A stretch of 64,000 bases of DNA from Marinirhabdus gelatinilytica (GTDB taxonomy: Bacteria; Bacteroidota; Bacteroidia; Flavobacteriales; Flavobacteriaceae). The notes below the pieces were generated by a model. The model was given only the letters and a program-made list of their open reading frames with translations, ran no database searches and had not been told where the DNA came from. A program made the position numbers and the translations under genes. The stretch's first letter is position 1; every line of letters begins with the position of its first letter. Shown one piece after another: positions 1 through 8,181 of this stretch. The stretch is from positions 108,454 to 172,453 of the forward strand of contig NZ_QRAO01000002.1 in assembly GCF_003353425.1 (NCBI RefSeq). The letters are read 5' to 3'.

Positions 1-610
1 CCAATGCCTCGACCCCTAGAAAACTTTCCAACCAATAGCGGGCATCGTAGCGGTTACTGTCTACCGAAAGTATTTTGTATCCCTCTTCCTTACTCTTGTT
101 GAAAATGATAGCTCCTTTGTCCAGCTTGTTCAAGTTTACACCCTGTTGCAACACGGCATCCAACTGGTTCTCGCTTTCTGAAAATTGAAGAAAATCCTGT
201 TTCAGTTCAGATTTAAAGATTCCTATAGCATCCACTTTTTCATTATCCAGCTGAAGATTTTCCATATATGCGATATATACTTCACCACTTTTAATATGTG
301 GGTGCATGGACTGGTCAAAAAGGTATCTCGCTACTTTCTTGCTCTGCTCGTGGATGGTGTCCGGATTGGCAAATCCTTCTGAGACTATATTGAACAAATC
401 GTGGAACTCGAGATCTGCCTCGTGCTGAAAGTTGAAGTAGTTCTCTTCCTTGTCCCGAAACGGTTTCAGGAAAAACTCCTTGAGCAAAGGTGTTATCTCG
501 TCGTCCATCTCGTAGGGCGAAGCTGATAGGAAAATACCTTCGTTGCGACTTTTGTTGCCTACACGGTGAATGGAAAGGGAGGCTATATGGGTGTTATATA
601 GGTTTATCAT
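1..610 (-). CDS. Nucleoid-associated protein, NA37/YejK (NdpA) family, 3' part missing
   Basis: The reverse strand is open from an ATG at 610 to the window edge (203 codons, no stop), so the C-terminal part lies outside. The N-terminus reads MINLYNTHIASLSIHRVGNK and continues with a conserved-looking block around EITPLLKEFFLKPF, the pattern of Bacteroidota members of the 37-kDa nucleoid-associated protein family (PF04245). The family binds the nucleoid in E. coli (YejK) but its precise function is unclear. It lies 57 bp downstream of the PRiA4-ORF3-like gene on the same strand and may be cotranscribed with it. Family assignment is from remembered sequence patterns, not a search. Confidence 0.8.
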   Translation of the reverse strand, partial: MINLYNTHIASLSIHRVGNKSRNEGIFLSASPYEMDDEITPLLKEFFLKPFRDKEENYFNFQHEADLEFHDLFNIVSEGFANPDTIHEQSKKVARYLFDQSMHPHIKSGEVYIAYMENLQLDNEKVDAIGIFKSELKQDFLQFSESENQLDAVLQQGVNLNKLDKGAIIFNKSKEEGYKILSVDSNRYDARYWLESFLGVEAL

Positions 611-667
611 GGAAAGGTTAAAGGCTTACAGCCTAGGGTTTAATTTAATACTACGGGTTGTCTTGAC

Positions 668-1189
668 TCAATTCCAGTTTTCATCAAAATCCAGATTGTC
701 GTAATCATCGGCGTCCAGGCCGTATTCGTCGTCTTCGTCAAAATCGTCCTCGCCGTCTATCTTTTCAGCAATAAATTCCTTTTCGGGAGCTTGAGCAGGA
801 ATCTCACCGTGGGAATACATCAAGTTGGGGTAGGGCATCCCGGGTTCGGGTTCGGTGATTTCAGCAAGCTCAACCATAAAGGTCCACATATTCAAGAAAT
901 CGTACACATACAAAAGCCTGGGTTGTTTTTCCCACACGGTATCCTCTAAAATGGTCTCGCTCATGGTGCGTACGGTATCGCCACCCTCGCTCATATCGAA
1001 AAGGGCAATCTCCTCACCCTGTTCCCATAGTTCGTTGCTCACGTAAAACGATGCCATTTCCTGCCCGTCAAACCCGAAAGCTTGGGTAATGGCGTTGTGG
1101 AAATCTTCCATGGTGCTAGAGGCTTCTATTTCAATATCCCTGAACACATCTTCTTGCGTATCCAGAATAGCTCTAAATCTATAAATCAT
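668..1189 (-). CDS. PRiA4 ORF3-like (IS1096 passenger TnpR-type) domain protein
   Basis: 173 aa. The order of a beta-rich N-terminus (MIYRFRAILDTQEDVFRDIE), a Phe/Gly-containing middle and a central VYDFLNMWTFMVELAEI block matches the plasmid pRiA4b ORF-3 family (PF07929). The C-terminal 35 residues are almost all Asp/Glu/Gly and look disordered. Despite the family's name no transposon ends are visible, and this is a normal chromosomal gene in Flavobacteriaceae. The function is unknown. A good -7 box lies 20 bp upstream of the ATG. The nucleoid-associated gene follows on the same strand. Confidence 0.8.
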   Translation of the reverse strand: MIYRFRAILDTQEDVFRDIEIEASSTMEDFHNAITQAFGFDGQEMASFYVSNELWEQGEEIALFDMSEGGDTVRTMSETILEDTVWEKQPRLLYVYDFLNMWTFMVELAEITEPEPGMPYPNLMYSHGEIPAQAPEKEFIAEKIDGEDDFDEDDEYGLDADDYDNLDFDENWN

Positions 1190-1208
1190 CTCCTAGAATT
1201 TTGGAGTG

Positions 1209-1216
1209 CAAAGATA
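1209..1216 (-). promoter_or_regulatory. -7 promoter box TATCTTTG
   Basis: On the minus strand this is a perfect match to the Bacteroidota -7 consensus TAnnTTTG, 20 bp before the start codon at 1189. No clear -33 TTG is seen at the usual spacing. Confidence 0.6.
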
Positions 1217-1278
1217 AGGGATTGCCACTAAACCAAAGAGAGAAGAAACAGCCGATTTAAAATAAAAACACCACCCAA

Positions 1279-2484
1279 TTATAGCTCCGCCACAACTTGG
1301 TTGGCTAGCAAATCCTCGAAGATTTCCCTTTTACGTATCAGGTGTGCCTTTCCTTTGTACCATAACACTTCGGCAGGACGGTAGCGGCTATTGTAATTGC
1401 TCGCCATGGAGAAACAATAAGCTCCTGCGTTGCTAAAGGCAAGGATGTCGCCTTCGGTAATCTCGGCGATACGACGGTTGTTCGCAAAGGTATCGGTTTC
1501 ACAAATATATCCCACTACACTATAAAAGCGGTCCCTGCCATGTGGATTGCTTATGTTCTCAATCTCATGCTGGGCGTTGTAGAGCATTGGGCGTATTAAA
1601 TGGTTAAAGCCGCTATCTACTTGGGCAAATACAGTAGATGTGGTTTGTTTTACCACGTTTACCGCTACCAAAAATTTTCCGGACTCACTTACCAAAAACT
1701 TACCGGGCTCAAAGGCAAGGGTAAGTTCTTTTCCATAATCGGCGCAAAATTCGTTGAAGCGCTTGGTGAGCTTTTCACCCATTTCTTCCACATTGGTTTC
1801 AATGTCGCCTTGCTTGTAGGGTACCTTGAAACCACTACCAAAGTCTATAAACTCTAGGTTGTCGAAATGTTTGGCCGTTTCAAATAAGATTTCCGAGGCA
1901 TACAAGAACACGTCAATATCTAAAATGTCGCTCCCCGTATGCATATGTACACCGTTAATGTGCATCCCAGTATTTTTTACGATACGCTGTATGTGCGGGA
2001 GTTGGTGTATGGAAATACCAAACTTGCTATCTATATGCCCCACCGAAATATTGGTGTTGCCACCCGCCATCACATGCGGGTTTATCCTTATGCATACAGG
2101 TGTTTTAGGGTATAGCGTTCCAAATTGTTCGAGGATAGAGAGATTGTCAATATTTATTTGCACTCCCAGCTCTCTAGCTTTTTCAAGCTCCTTCAACGAA
2201 ACACCGTTTGGGGTGTAAATAATGTCCTGTGCCGCTACACCAGCTTCCAGGGCCAGCCGTACTTCTTGGATGGAAACAGTGTCCATTCCGCAGCCAAAGC
2301 TGTTCAGTAATTTCAATACCGAAATGTTAGAGAGGGCCTTCACGGCATAATTAAACTTCACCTGTTTCACACCCTTAAAAGCCTTTTGCAAGCGTTTGTA
2401 TTGTGCTTCCATGGTTGAAGCGTTGTACACATACACAGGGCTACCAAACTCCTGCGCTACTGCTAAAAGGTCTTGGTGTGTCAT
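1279..2484 (-). CDS. lysA: Diaminopimelate decarboxylase
   Basis: 401 aa, the normal length for LysA, which decarboxylates meso-diaminopimelate to L-lysine as the last step of lysine synthesis. It belongs to the fold-III PLP decarboxylases (alanine racemase-like barrel plus beta domain). The Schiff-base lysine is in NYAVKALSN (K49). HMHTGSDI in the barrel and EPGKFLV (phosphate/PLP pocket) are present. The usual CESGD active-site motif of the second subunit reads CETDT (Cys about 328), which keeps the Cys and Glu. The gene stands alone on this strand, with a 216-bp gap to the divergent isomerase gene. Confidence 0.95.
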   Translation of the reverse strand: MTHQDLLAVAQEFGSPVYVYNASTMEAQYKRLQKAFKGVKQVKFNYAVKALSNISVLKLLNSFGCGMDTVSIQEVRLALEAGVAAQDIIYTPNGVSLKELEKARELGVQINIDNLSILEQFGTLYPKTPVCIRINPHVMAGGNTNISVGHIDSKFGISIHQLPHIQRIVKNTGMHINGVHMHTGSDILDIDVFLYASEILFETAKHFDNLEFIDFGSGFKVPYKQGDIETNVEEMGEKLTKRFNEFCADYGKELTLAFEPGKFLVSESGKFLVAVNVVKQTTSTVFAQVDSGFNHLIRPMLYNAQHEIENISNPHGRDRFYSVVGYICETDTFANNRRIAEITEGDILAFSNAGAYCFSMASNYNSRYRPAEVLWYKGKAHLIRKREIFEDLLANQVVAEL

Positions 2485-2636
2485 TTTTTCTGAAATTTAA
2501 GTTGTTTTAAAATTTAAGTTGGTAAAAATAGAACCTGTTGCATAGCTGATTCTTAAAGTTTTTATAAAGTTTGGAATATTGGGTGTTTTCTTACATCCAA
2601 ACCAAGGTCTTTAAGCACTTTTGCTTTAGGATTTTG

Positions 2637-2644
2637 TACCTTTG
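2637..2644 (+). promoter_or_regulatory. -7 promoter box TACCTTTG
   Basis: Perfect TAnnTTTG match 57 bp upstream of the isomerase start at 2701. It lies in the 216-bp gap shared with the divergent lysA. No convincing -33 element was seen. Confidence 0.6.
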
Positions 2645-2700
2645 CACCTTTATTTACCGAAGCAGAACGCTCACTAACATATAATTTTAAAACCGAAGAA

Positions 2701-3636
2701 ATGCAAGAAGGAATCTACGCAAAGATTACAACCGAAAAAGGAGAAATACTAGGAGAATTGTATCACAAAAGAACCCCGGGAACAGTGGGTAACTTTGTGG
2801 CACTGGCCGAAGGAAACCTGGAAAATGAAGCAAAGCCACAAGGCACACCGTACTACGACGGATTGAAATTTCACCGTGTAATCCCAGATTTTATGATTCA
2901 GGGAGGTGACCCACAGGGTACAGGAGCTGGAGGACCGGGATATAGGTTTGACGATGAGTTCCACCCGGAATTGCGCCACGATGGGCCAGGGATGTTCTCT
3001 ATGGCAAATGCAGGACCGAGTACCAACGGGAGCCAATTTTTTATCACTCACGTAGAGACTCCTTGGTTGGACAACAAGCACACCGTGTTTGGGAAGGTGG
3101 TTGAGGGACAGGACGTGGTAGATAGCGTTGCGCAAGGCGATACCATGCAAAAGGTTGAGATTATAAGAGTAGGCGAAGAAGCACAAGCTTGGAACGCTGT
3201 CGAGAATTTCAGAAAATTCAATGGAGCCAAAGAAGAGCGCGAGGCAGCTGCCAAGAAAGCCCAAGAAGAGCTGTTAACCAGTATTTCTGAAGGCTTTGAA
3301 GAAACCGAGAGCGGTCTTCGCTACCAGATCATCCAAAAAGGGGATGGAGCCAAAGCCGAAAAAGGAAACACAGTGGCCGTACATTACAAAGGTATGTTTG
3401 CAGATGGGGGCGTGTTCGATTCGTCCTATAAAAGAGGTAACCCAATTGAGTTCCCAGTGGGAATGGGCAATGTAATTGCAGGTTGGGACGAAGGTATCCA
3501 GCTTTTGCAAGTGGGCGACAAGGCTCGTTTTGTAATCCCAAGCCACTTAGGTTATGGTGCACAAGGAGCCGGTGGAGTAATTCCTCCCAACGCTACCTTG
3601 GTCTTTGATGTAGAATTGGTGGACGTGAAGAAATAG
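2701..3636 (+). CDS. Dual-family immunophilin: cyclophilin-FKBP fusion peptidylprolyl isomerase
   Basis: 311 aa with two unrelated prolyl isomerase domains. Residues about 1-155 are a cyclophilin: [19 protein letters not shown] carries the catalytic Arg, followed by [18 protein letters not shown] and the W-containing [10 protein letters not shown] block. About 160-205 is a charged helical linker rich in Lys, Glu and Ala. About 205-311 is an FKBP domain with [24 protein letters not shown] and [20 protein letters not shown]. No signal peptide is seen, so it is probably cytoplasmic. Such CYP-FKBP proteins have been described in Flavobacterium and a few other lineages. A hairpin terminator follows. 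Confidence 0.93.
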   Translation: MQEGIYAKITTEKGEILGELYHKRTPGTVGNFVALAEGNLENEAKPQGTPYYDGLKFHRVIPDFMIQGGDPQGTGAGGPGYRFDDEFHPELRHDGPGMFSMANAGPSTNGSQFFITHVETPWLDNKHTVFGKVVEGQDVVDSVAQGDTMQKVEIIRVGEEAQAWNAVENFRKFNGAKEEREAAAKKAQEELLTSISEGFEETESGLRYQIIQKGDGAKAEKGNTVAVHYKGMFADGGVFDSSYKRGNPIEFPVGMGNVIAGWDEGIQLLQVGDKARFVIPSHLGYGAQGAGGVIPPNATLVFDVELVDVKK

Positions 3637-3666
3637 TGCACAACTTGTTAAGAACAATTTAAACAG

Positions 3667-3696
3667 AACGCTCTGGGAAACTGGAGCGTTTTTTAG
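3667..3696 (+). terminator. Rho-independent terminator after the immunophilin gene
   Basis: AACGCTC at 3667-3673 pairs with GAGCGTT at 3684-3690 around a 10-nt loop and is followed by a T-run. The T-run merges with the -7 box of the next gene. Confidence 0.75.
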
Positions 3697-3701
3697 TTTT
3701 G
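3694..3701 (+). promoter_or_regulatory. -7 promoter box TAGTTTTG overlapping the terminator tail
   Basis: Perfect TAnnTTTG match starting inside the T-tract of the preceding terminator and only 4 bp before the ATG at 3706. A transcript from here would be leaderless or start inside the gene. Partial read-through of the terminator is an alternative source of expression. Confidence 0.4.
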
Positions 3702-3705
3702 TTGT

Positions 3706-4236
3706 ATGAACATAGAAGCACTACAATATCCCATCGGAACATTTAAAAAACCTGAAAACATTTCAGAAAAAGATATTCAGGAAGCCATCACCATTCTTGA
3801 GATCTTTCCAGAGCAGTTACGTTTGCTCACGGCACATCTGCCCGAAGATACGTTAAAACAACCCTACAGACCCGAAGGCTGGACCATAAGACAACTTATC
3901 CACCACATAGCCGATAGTCACCACCACAGCTATACGCGCCTAAAATGGACACTTACCGAAGATACCCCAGCTATTAAGGGCTACAATGAAAAAGATTGGG
4001 CGGCATTGGGAGATAGCACAACCATGCCTATTGCGTGGTCGCTTACACACGTAGAGGCATTGCACTATAAAATGACATACTTACTGAAATCGTTGACAAC
4101 CGAACAGTGGGAGCGTACCTACCAACATCCTGACAAGGAAGAACCCACAACGTTGAAGGAGCATACCTTGATCTATGCTTGGCATAGTATGCACCATTTT
4201 GCACATATCAAAAATGCATTGGACCGCATGGACTAA
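3706..4236 (+). CDS. YfiT/DinB-like metal-dependent hydrolase or thiol S-transferase
   Basis: 176 aa, four-helix DinB/YfiT superfamily. The family's metal-binding histidines are visible in GWTIRQLIHHIADSHHH (about residues 59-73) and in the C-terminal WHSMHHFAHI. The N-terminal YPIGTF and the FPEQLRLLTAHLPEDTL helix also fit YfiT. B. subtilis relatives conjugate bacillithiol to electrophiles, and some Bacteroidota also make bacillithiol, but the substrate here is not shown by sequence. The 3' end overlaps the convergent lipoprotein gene by 4 bp. Confidence 0.8.
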   Translation: MNIEALQYPIGTFKKPENISEKDIQEAITILEIFPEQLRLLTAHLPEDTLKQPYRPEGWTIRQLIHHIADSHHHSYTRLKWTLTEDTPAIKGYNEKDWAALGDSTTMPIAWSLTHVEALHYKMTYLLKSLTTEQWERTYQHPDKEEPTTLKEHTLIYAWHSMHHFAHIKNALDRMD

Positions 4237-5120
4237 TCTATTACCAGATATGTATTGATGTAAGTTGATATCTTGTCCTGTAAATCTTGGTTATCTGCCT
4301 CACTCCAGTCGTTACCGTGGCCTCCTTCATAGACAGAAAAAATATGCTCTATATTGTTTTGGGTGAGCGCTGTATCCAAGCTTTCACCATTGGACAAGGG
4401 GACTAATGGGTCAACAGTTCCGTAGAAAAGGAGTGCAGGGCTGCTGCTGGCTGAAACCTGTTTTGCGGGACTTATGGCCTCGGCTAGATTGGTACCGTTT
4501 GGATACTGGGATGCATCTACCAAGAAATTCAATGCTAGTTGAAACTGCGGGTCATTTACATAAAAAGGATCCGTAAAATCTGATGGGCCTACAATATCTG
4601 CTACAAACTTTACCTGGTCTGTACTGTCGTATACAAAATCGTACATCAAAGAGAGGTGGGCTCCGGCACTCACGCCTATCATCCCAAATTCTGGTTTAAT
4701 CTGTAACGTTTCCCGCTCATTGGTAAGTTTATCGATCGCGGCTTTAAGATCCAAAAACTGATTGGGAAAAGCTGGCGTGTTGGGCAGTGCTGCCAATACA
4801 TAATTAATATTTACAATGGCGTGGTTGGGGTGCGTGCCCTCCAAAAGAGTTACTGTAGCGGTCATATCAGCTTTGTCGCCAGAGGTCCAACCACCCCCGT
4901 GTACCAAAAGGAGAACCTTTGTTTTTTCGGCAGTGCGGCCTTCGGGTAAATAGATATCGTACGCTTGTTGTGGACTGCTTCCGTAGGAAACATTTAGCAT
5001 AGTTTCGGCTGCTAGCGGAGTTTCATTTTGTGGCTCCGTTGTGTTTTCATCTGAAGAGCATCCCGAAACAGCTAGTATCAATATGCTGAAAAAATATAGT
5101 GGATGTATAATCATTTTCAT
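4233..5120 (-). CDS. Alpha/beta hydrolase lipoprotein (esterase/lipase family)
   Basis: 295 aa. The signal peptide ends in LAVSGC, a lipobox, so the enzyme should be a lipid-anchored envelope protein. Oxyanion-hole motif HGGGW, nucleophile elbow GVSAG, an acidic residue in YGTVDPLVPL and a His in YEGGHGNDW give a complete catalytic triad of the HSL/BD-FAE type. Such enzymes hydrolyse esters, and a specific substrate cannot be read from sequence. It ends inside the last codons of the convergent YfiT-like gene. Confidence 0.88.
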   Translation of the reverse strand: MKMIIHPLYFFSILILAVSGCSSDENTTEPQNETPLAAETMLNVSYGSSPQQAYDIYLPEGRTAEKTKVLLLVHGGGWTSGDKADMTATVTLLEGTHPNHAIVNINYVLAALPNTPAFPNQFLDLKAAIDKLTNERETLQIKPEFGMIGVSAGAHLSLMYDFVYDSTDQVKFVADIVGPSDFTDPFYVNDPQFQLALNFLVDASQYPNGTNLAEAISPAKQVSASSSPALLFYGTVDPLVPLSNGESLDTALTQNNIEHIFSVYEGGHGNDWSEADNQDLQDKISTYINTYLVID

Positions 5121-5222
5121 CTTGAACGGTTTAGTAGGGTAACGTAAAATACTGGATTTTATGTTAACAAATTGTTATTCGGCGGCGTTTTTGTTTCATT
5201 TCAGTTTATATTAAAACAAAAA

Positions 5223-5435
5223 ATGATACAGAAAGGAACCAAGGTACAATGGAAGTGGGGCAATGGCACCGCAACCGGAAAAGTGATTGAAACCTATACC
5301 AAAGAAACAACCAAGACCATAAAAGGTAATAAGGTTACCCGAAAGGGGGAAGAAGGGAACAAAGCACTCTATATTGAACAGGAAGGTGGTGATAAGGTCC
5401 TAAAATCCGAAAGTGAAGTCACTAGGACGGATTGA
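5223..5435 (+). CDS. Small Tudor-like protein (DUF2945, hypervirulence-associated)
   Basis: 70 aa from the ATG at 5223. The frame is open further upstream, but the family starts at IQKGTKVQWKWGNGTATGKV, which fixes this start. The fold is an SH3-like Tudor barrel (PF11160) with the typical basic segment (KETTKTIKGNKVTRKG) and conserved ALYIEQEGGDKVLK. The function is unknown and the protein is probably cytoplasmic. It is a single gene between two intergenic stretches. Confidence 0.8.
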   Translation: MIQKGTKVQWKWGNGTATGKVIETYTKETTKTIKGNKVTRKGEEGNKALYIEQEGGDKVLKSESEVTRTD

Positions 5436-5573
5436 ACCGTGGCTAGTTCTTTTAGGATATTCCAATCTAAATAAAACACACCAAAACGCTACAAAGATAT
5501 TTGTGATTTGGGTTTTGTTTTATTGGGATTTCTAAGTCGCTTGGCGTATCTTTAGTCTACTAATATAACAACT

Positions 5574-6191
5574 ATGGCACAATTCATAAAAATTTACGAA
5601 GACAACCCCAACCCGAAGGACATAAAAAAAGTGGTGGATGTACTTAAAGATGGCGGTTTGGTAATTTACCCGAGCGATACCGTTTATGCCTTGGGGTGCG
5701 ACATTACGAATAACAGGGCATTGGAGCGGGTAGCACATCTTAAGGGTGTGAAGCTGGAAAAGGCCAATTTTTCCTTTGTGTGCGAGGACCTTAGTAATTT
5801 AAGTGATTATGTGAAACAAATAGATTCGGCTACCTTTAAATTGTTGAAACGTGCACTTCCGGGGCCTTACACCTTTATCCTACCTGGCAACAACAATTTA
5901 CCTACTGTTTTCAAAAAGAAGAAAGAAGTGGGTATACGCGTGCCGGACAATTCCATAGCTAGGGCCATTGTGAGCCAATTGGGAAATCCTATAATTTCTA
6001 CTTCCATAAAAGATGAGGACGAAGTGATAGAGTACACCACAGACCCTGAGCTAATCTTGGAAAAGTGGGGGAAGTTGGTTGATGTAGTGATAGACGGTGG
6101 TTATGGAGGTAATGTAGCTTCAACGGTTATCGATCTTACTGGGAGCGAACCCGAACTGATACGGGAGGGAAAAGGGAGCCTTGAGATTTAA
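5574..6191 (+). CDS. Sua5/YciO/YrdC family L-threonylcarbamoyladenylate synthase
   Basis: 205 aa, one YrdC domain. The N-terminal strand-turn ending in GGLVIYPSDTVYALGCD, the KRALPGPYTFIL block and the VGIRVPDNSIARAI block are the standard ATP/threonine-binding segments. It lacks the extra C-terminal Sua5 domain, so it is a TsaC/YciO-length protein. TsaC-type members make threonylcarbamoyl-AMP for the t6A modification of tRNA. YciO paralogues have weaker or uncertain activity, and the sequence alone does not decide. A near-consensus -7 box (TATCTTTA) lies at 5547-5554. Confidence 0.88.
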   Translation: MAQFIKIYEDNPNPKDIKKVVDVLKDGGLVIYPSDTVYALGCDITNNRALERVAHLKGVKLEKANFSFVCEDLSNLSDYVKQIDSATFKLLKRALPGPYTFILPGNNNLPTVFKKKKEVGIRVPDNSIARAIVSQLGNPIISTSIKDEDEVIEYTTDPELILEKWGKLVDVVIDGGYGGNVASTVIDLTGSEPELIREGKGSLEI

Positions 6192-6295
6192 ATCGCTCTT
6201 AACACTTTCAGTTAAAATAGATATAATCTCCCTCATATGTTTCATTCTGAATGTTTTGTGAAGTATCTTCATGTCCATAATCAATAAAAAAAGCT

Positions 6296-7132
6296 ATGAA
6301 CTATTTTGCAACAACTTCACAAGAAAAAACAAAGTCCATCAATTTGTACTACGAGGATTTCGGCGAAGGCCTACCCGTACTATTGATACACGGTTGGCCA
6401 TTGAGCGGACAAATGTTCGAATACCAAAAACAGGCCATTATAGATGCAGGTTTTAGATGTATTACGTACGACAGGAGAGGCTTCGGGAGAAGCGACAAAC
6501 CTTATGCTGGCTATGATTACGATACCATGGCGCAGGACTTACGTGATTTGATAGACCATTTGCGTTTAAACAATGTTACCCTTATTGGATTCTCTATGGG
6601 AGGCGGTAAAGTAGCACGTTATGTAGGAAAGTACGGTACCGATAAACTTTCAAAAGTGGTTTTTCTTAGCTCCATTGCACCGTTTATGTTAAAAACCGAT
6701 GATAACCCAGATGGGGTGCCCGCCGAAACTTTTGAAGAATTCAAGGACGCTATAAAGAGCGACCGCCTAGGTTTCTTGGGAGACTTCGGTAAAAATTTCG
6801 TGAATTACGACGATAACAAGGATAAAATAAGCGATAAGCAAGTCCATTTTAATTGGAACATTGCATCACACGCTTCACCCAAAGCAACATTGGATTGTAT
6901 CGATGCCTTCGGAAAAACAGATCTACGGGAAGATGTAAAGAAAATTGATATTCCTTGCTTGTTCGTCCACGGAGATGCAGATCGAGTTGTACCTATAGAT
7001 CCCACCGCAAAACAAGGGCATTCGTTAGTTAATGATAGTAAACTAGAGGTGATTAAAGATGCTCCACATGGTTGTGTTTTCACACATACCGAAAAGGTGA
7101 ACGATATATTGGTTAGCTTCTTAAAAAGTTAA
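6296..7132 (+). CDS. Alpha/beta hydrolase, non-haem chloroperoxidase-like
   Basis: 278 aa, cytoplasmic (no signal). The motif order is oxyanion HGWPLSGQMF, RGFGRSDKP, nucleophile GFSMGGG, acid in FVHGDADRVVP and a C-terminal His in APHGCVFTH. This is the cofactor-free haloperoxidase/esterase branch of the alpha/beta hydrolases, whose usual reaction is ester or perhydrolysis chemistry with unknown physiological substrate. The start at 6296 gives the expected N-terminus. A strong bidirectional terminator follows. Confidence 0.88.
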   Translation: MNYFATTSQEKTKSINLYYEDFGEGLPVLLIHGWPLSGQMFEYQKQAIIDAGFRCITYDRRGFGRSDKPYAGYDYDTMAQDLRDLIDHLRLNNVTLIGFSMGGGKVARYVGKYGTDKLSKVVFLSSIAPFMLKTDDNPDGVPAETFEEFKDAIKSDRLGFLGDFGKNFVNYDDNKDKISDKQVHFNWNIASHASPKATLDCIDAFGKTDLREDVKKIDIPCLFVHGDADRVVPIDPTAKQGHSLVNDSKLEVIKDAPHGCVFTHTEKVNDILVSFLKS

Positions 7133-7150
7133 CCCTTTTAAATTTCCGCA

Positions 7151-7187
7151 AAAAAAATCCCGACAATTTTTGTCGGGATTTTTTAGT
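7151..7187. terminator. Bidirectional terminator between the chloroperoxidase-like gene and the OmpA gene
   Basis: ATCCCGACAA pairs with TTGTCGGGAT across a short T-rich loop, with an A-run on the left and a T-run on the right. It can end both converging genes (7132 on + and 7204 on -). Confidence 0.85.
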
Positions 7188-7203
7188 TTTTAATGGTGTC
7201 CTT

Positions 7204-8067
7204 TTATTGACCACCTTCTTGGCTCAACTCTTCCATAGAGTTTTCAACCATTTCGTAGAACTGGTCTATCTTAGGCAGTACATAAATTTTTGTTCTTCGG
7301 TTTATAGAGCGGTTCTCGGCAGTGTCGTTAGATACCTTTGGTATAAACTCTCCACGGCCCGCAGCAATAAGTTGCGAAGGATTGACTCCAAGATTAACAA
7401 GCTCTCGTACAATTGCTGTAGAACGCTTCACACTCAAGTCCCAGTTGTCCAATAAGGGTCCGCTTTTGTAAGGTACATTATCTGTATGTCCTTCAACCAA
7501 AGCTTCAAAATCTGGTTTGTCGTTTATTACCGTGGCCACTTTTCCTAGTATTTCAGAGGCACGGTTTGTAATTTGGTAGCTACCGCTCTTAAAGAGTACT
7601 TTATCGCTCAAGGAGATAAAGACCACACCTTTCTCTACATTAATCTCAATATCTTCATCGTCTAGACCAACTTCTTTTTTCAAGCTGGTTACCAAGGCAA
7701 GTGTTACACTATCCTTACGGGTAAGGGCATCCTGTAGTCTACGTATGGTAAGGTCCTTTTCTTGAAGGCTCTCTAGGGATTTCTCAAGATTTTCAGCACC
7801 TTTTTTGGTCAAATCGGTAAAGTCGCCCACCTGTCTTATCAGGTCGCTATTGGTAGCGTTGAGGGAAGCAACTTGGCTTTTTAGGCTTTCATTCTGCGCT
7901 CTCAAACCCGACCGCTCTTCCAAACAATCGTTCAGTTTCACAGTTGCGGTATTCAAAAGATCCTGAGTCTTTTGCTGTTTGTCTTCCAACTCTGCATATT
8001 TCTTTTTAGAAACACAAGAAGTAAAAAACAAACCAGAACAAAGGGCCAACACAATTAGTTTTTTCAT
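7204..8067 (-). CDS. OmpA-family lipoprotein with coiled coil
   Basis: 287 aa. The signal peptide ends at FFTSC (lipobox). It is followed by a long heptad-rich coiled coil (about residues 25-115: SKKKYAELEDKQQK onward) and a C-terminal OmpA/MotB peptidoglycan-binding domain (about 150-265) with VEGHTDNVPYKSG, WDLSVKRST and AAGRGEFIP followed by the conserved NRRTKIYVLP. It should tether the outer membrane to peptidoglycan. It stands alone, with its terminator shared with the convergent gene. Confidence 0.92.
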   Translation of the reverse strand: MKKLIVLALCSGLFFTSCVSKKKYAELEDKQQKTQDLLNTATVKLNDCLEERSGLRAQNESLKSQVASLNATNSDLIRQVGDFTDLTKKGAENLEKSLESLQEKDLTIRRLQDALTRKDSVTLALVTSLKKEVGLDDEDIEINVEKGVVFISLSDKVLFKSGSYQITNRASEILGKVATVINDKPDFEALVEGHTDNVPYKSGPLLDNWDLSVKRSTAIVRELVNLGVNPSQLIAAGRGEFIPKVSNDTAENRSINRRTKIYVLPKIDQFYEMVENSMEELSQEGGQ

Positions 8068-8181
8068 TGTTTTATTTTTTAAGTTGAATTATTGTAAATG
8101 TTTTAACATTAAATCGATTACCAAAATTAAAAAATGAAACACGACCATTACTAGGATTAACAATACTTTAAGTAAAAACAA

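Noticed and set aside
185-382. A 65-codon plus-strand frame near the left edge
   Set aside because: It lies opposite the nucleoid-associated protein gene, which is open on the other strand and has family features.
668-1189. The IS1096-passenger name as evidence for a mobile element
   Set aside because: Only the protein family name points to a transposon. No transposase, inverted ends or target duplication is present here.
5452-5475. Possible ICE-like palindrome (TTTAG...CTAAA)
   Set aside because: The half-site spacing is 4 bp too long and no iron-related gene follows.
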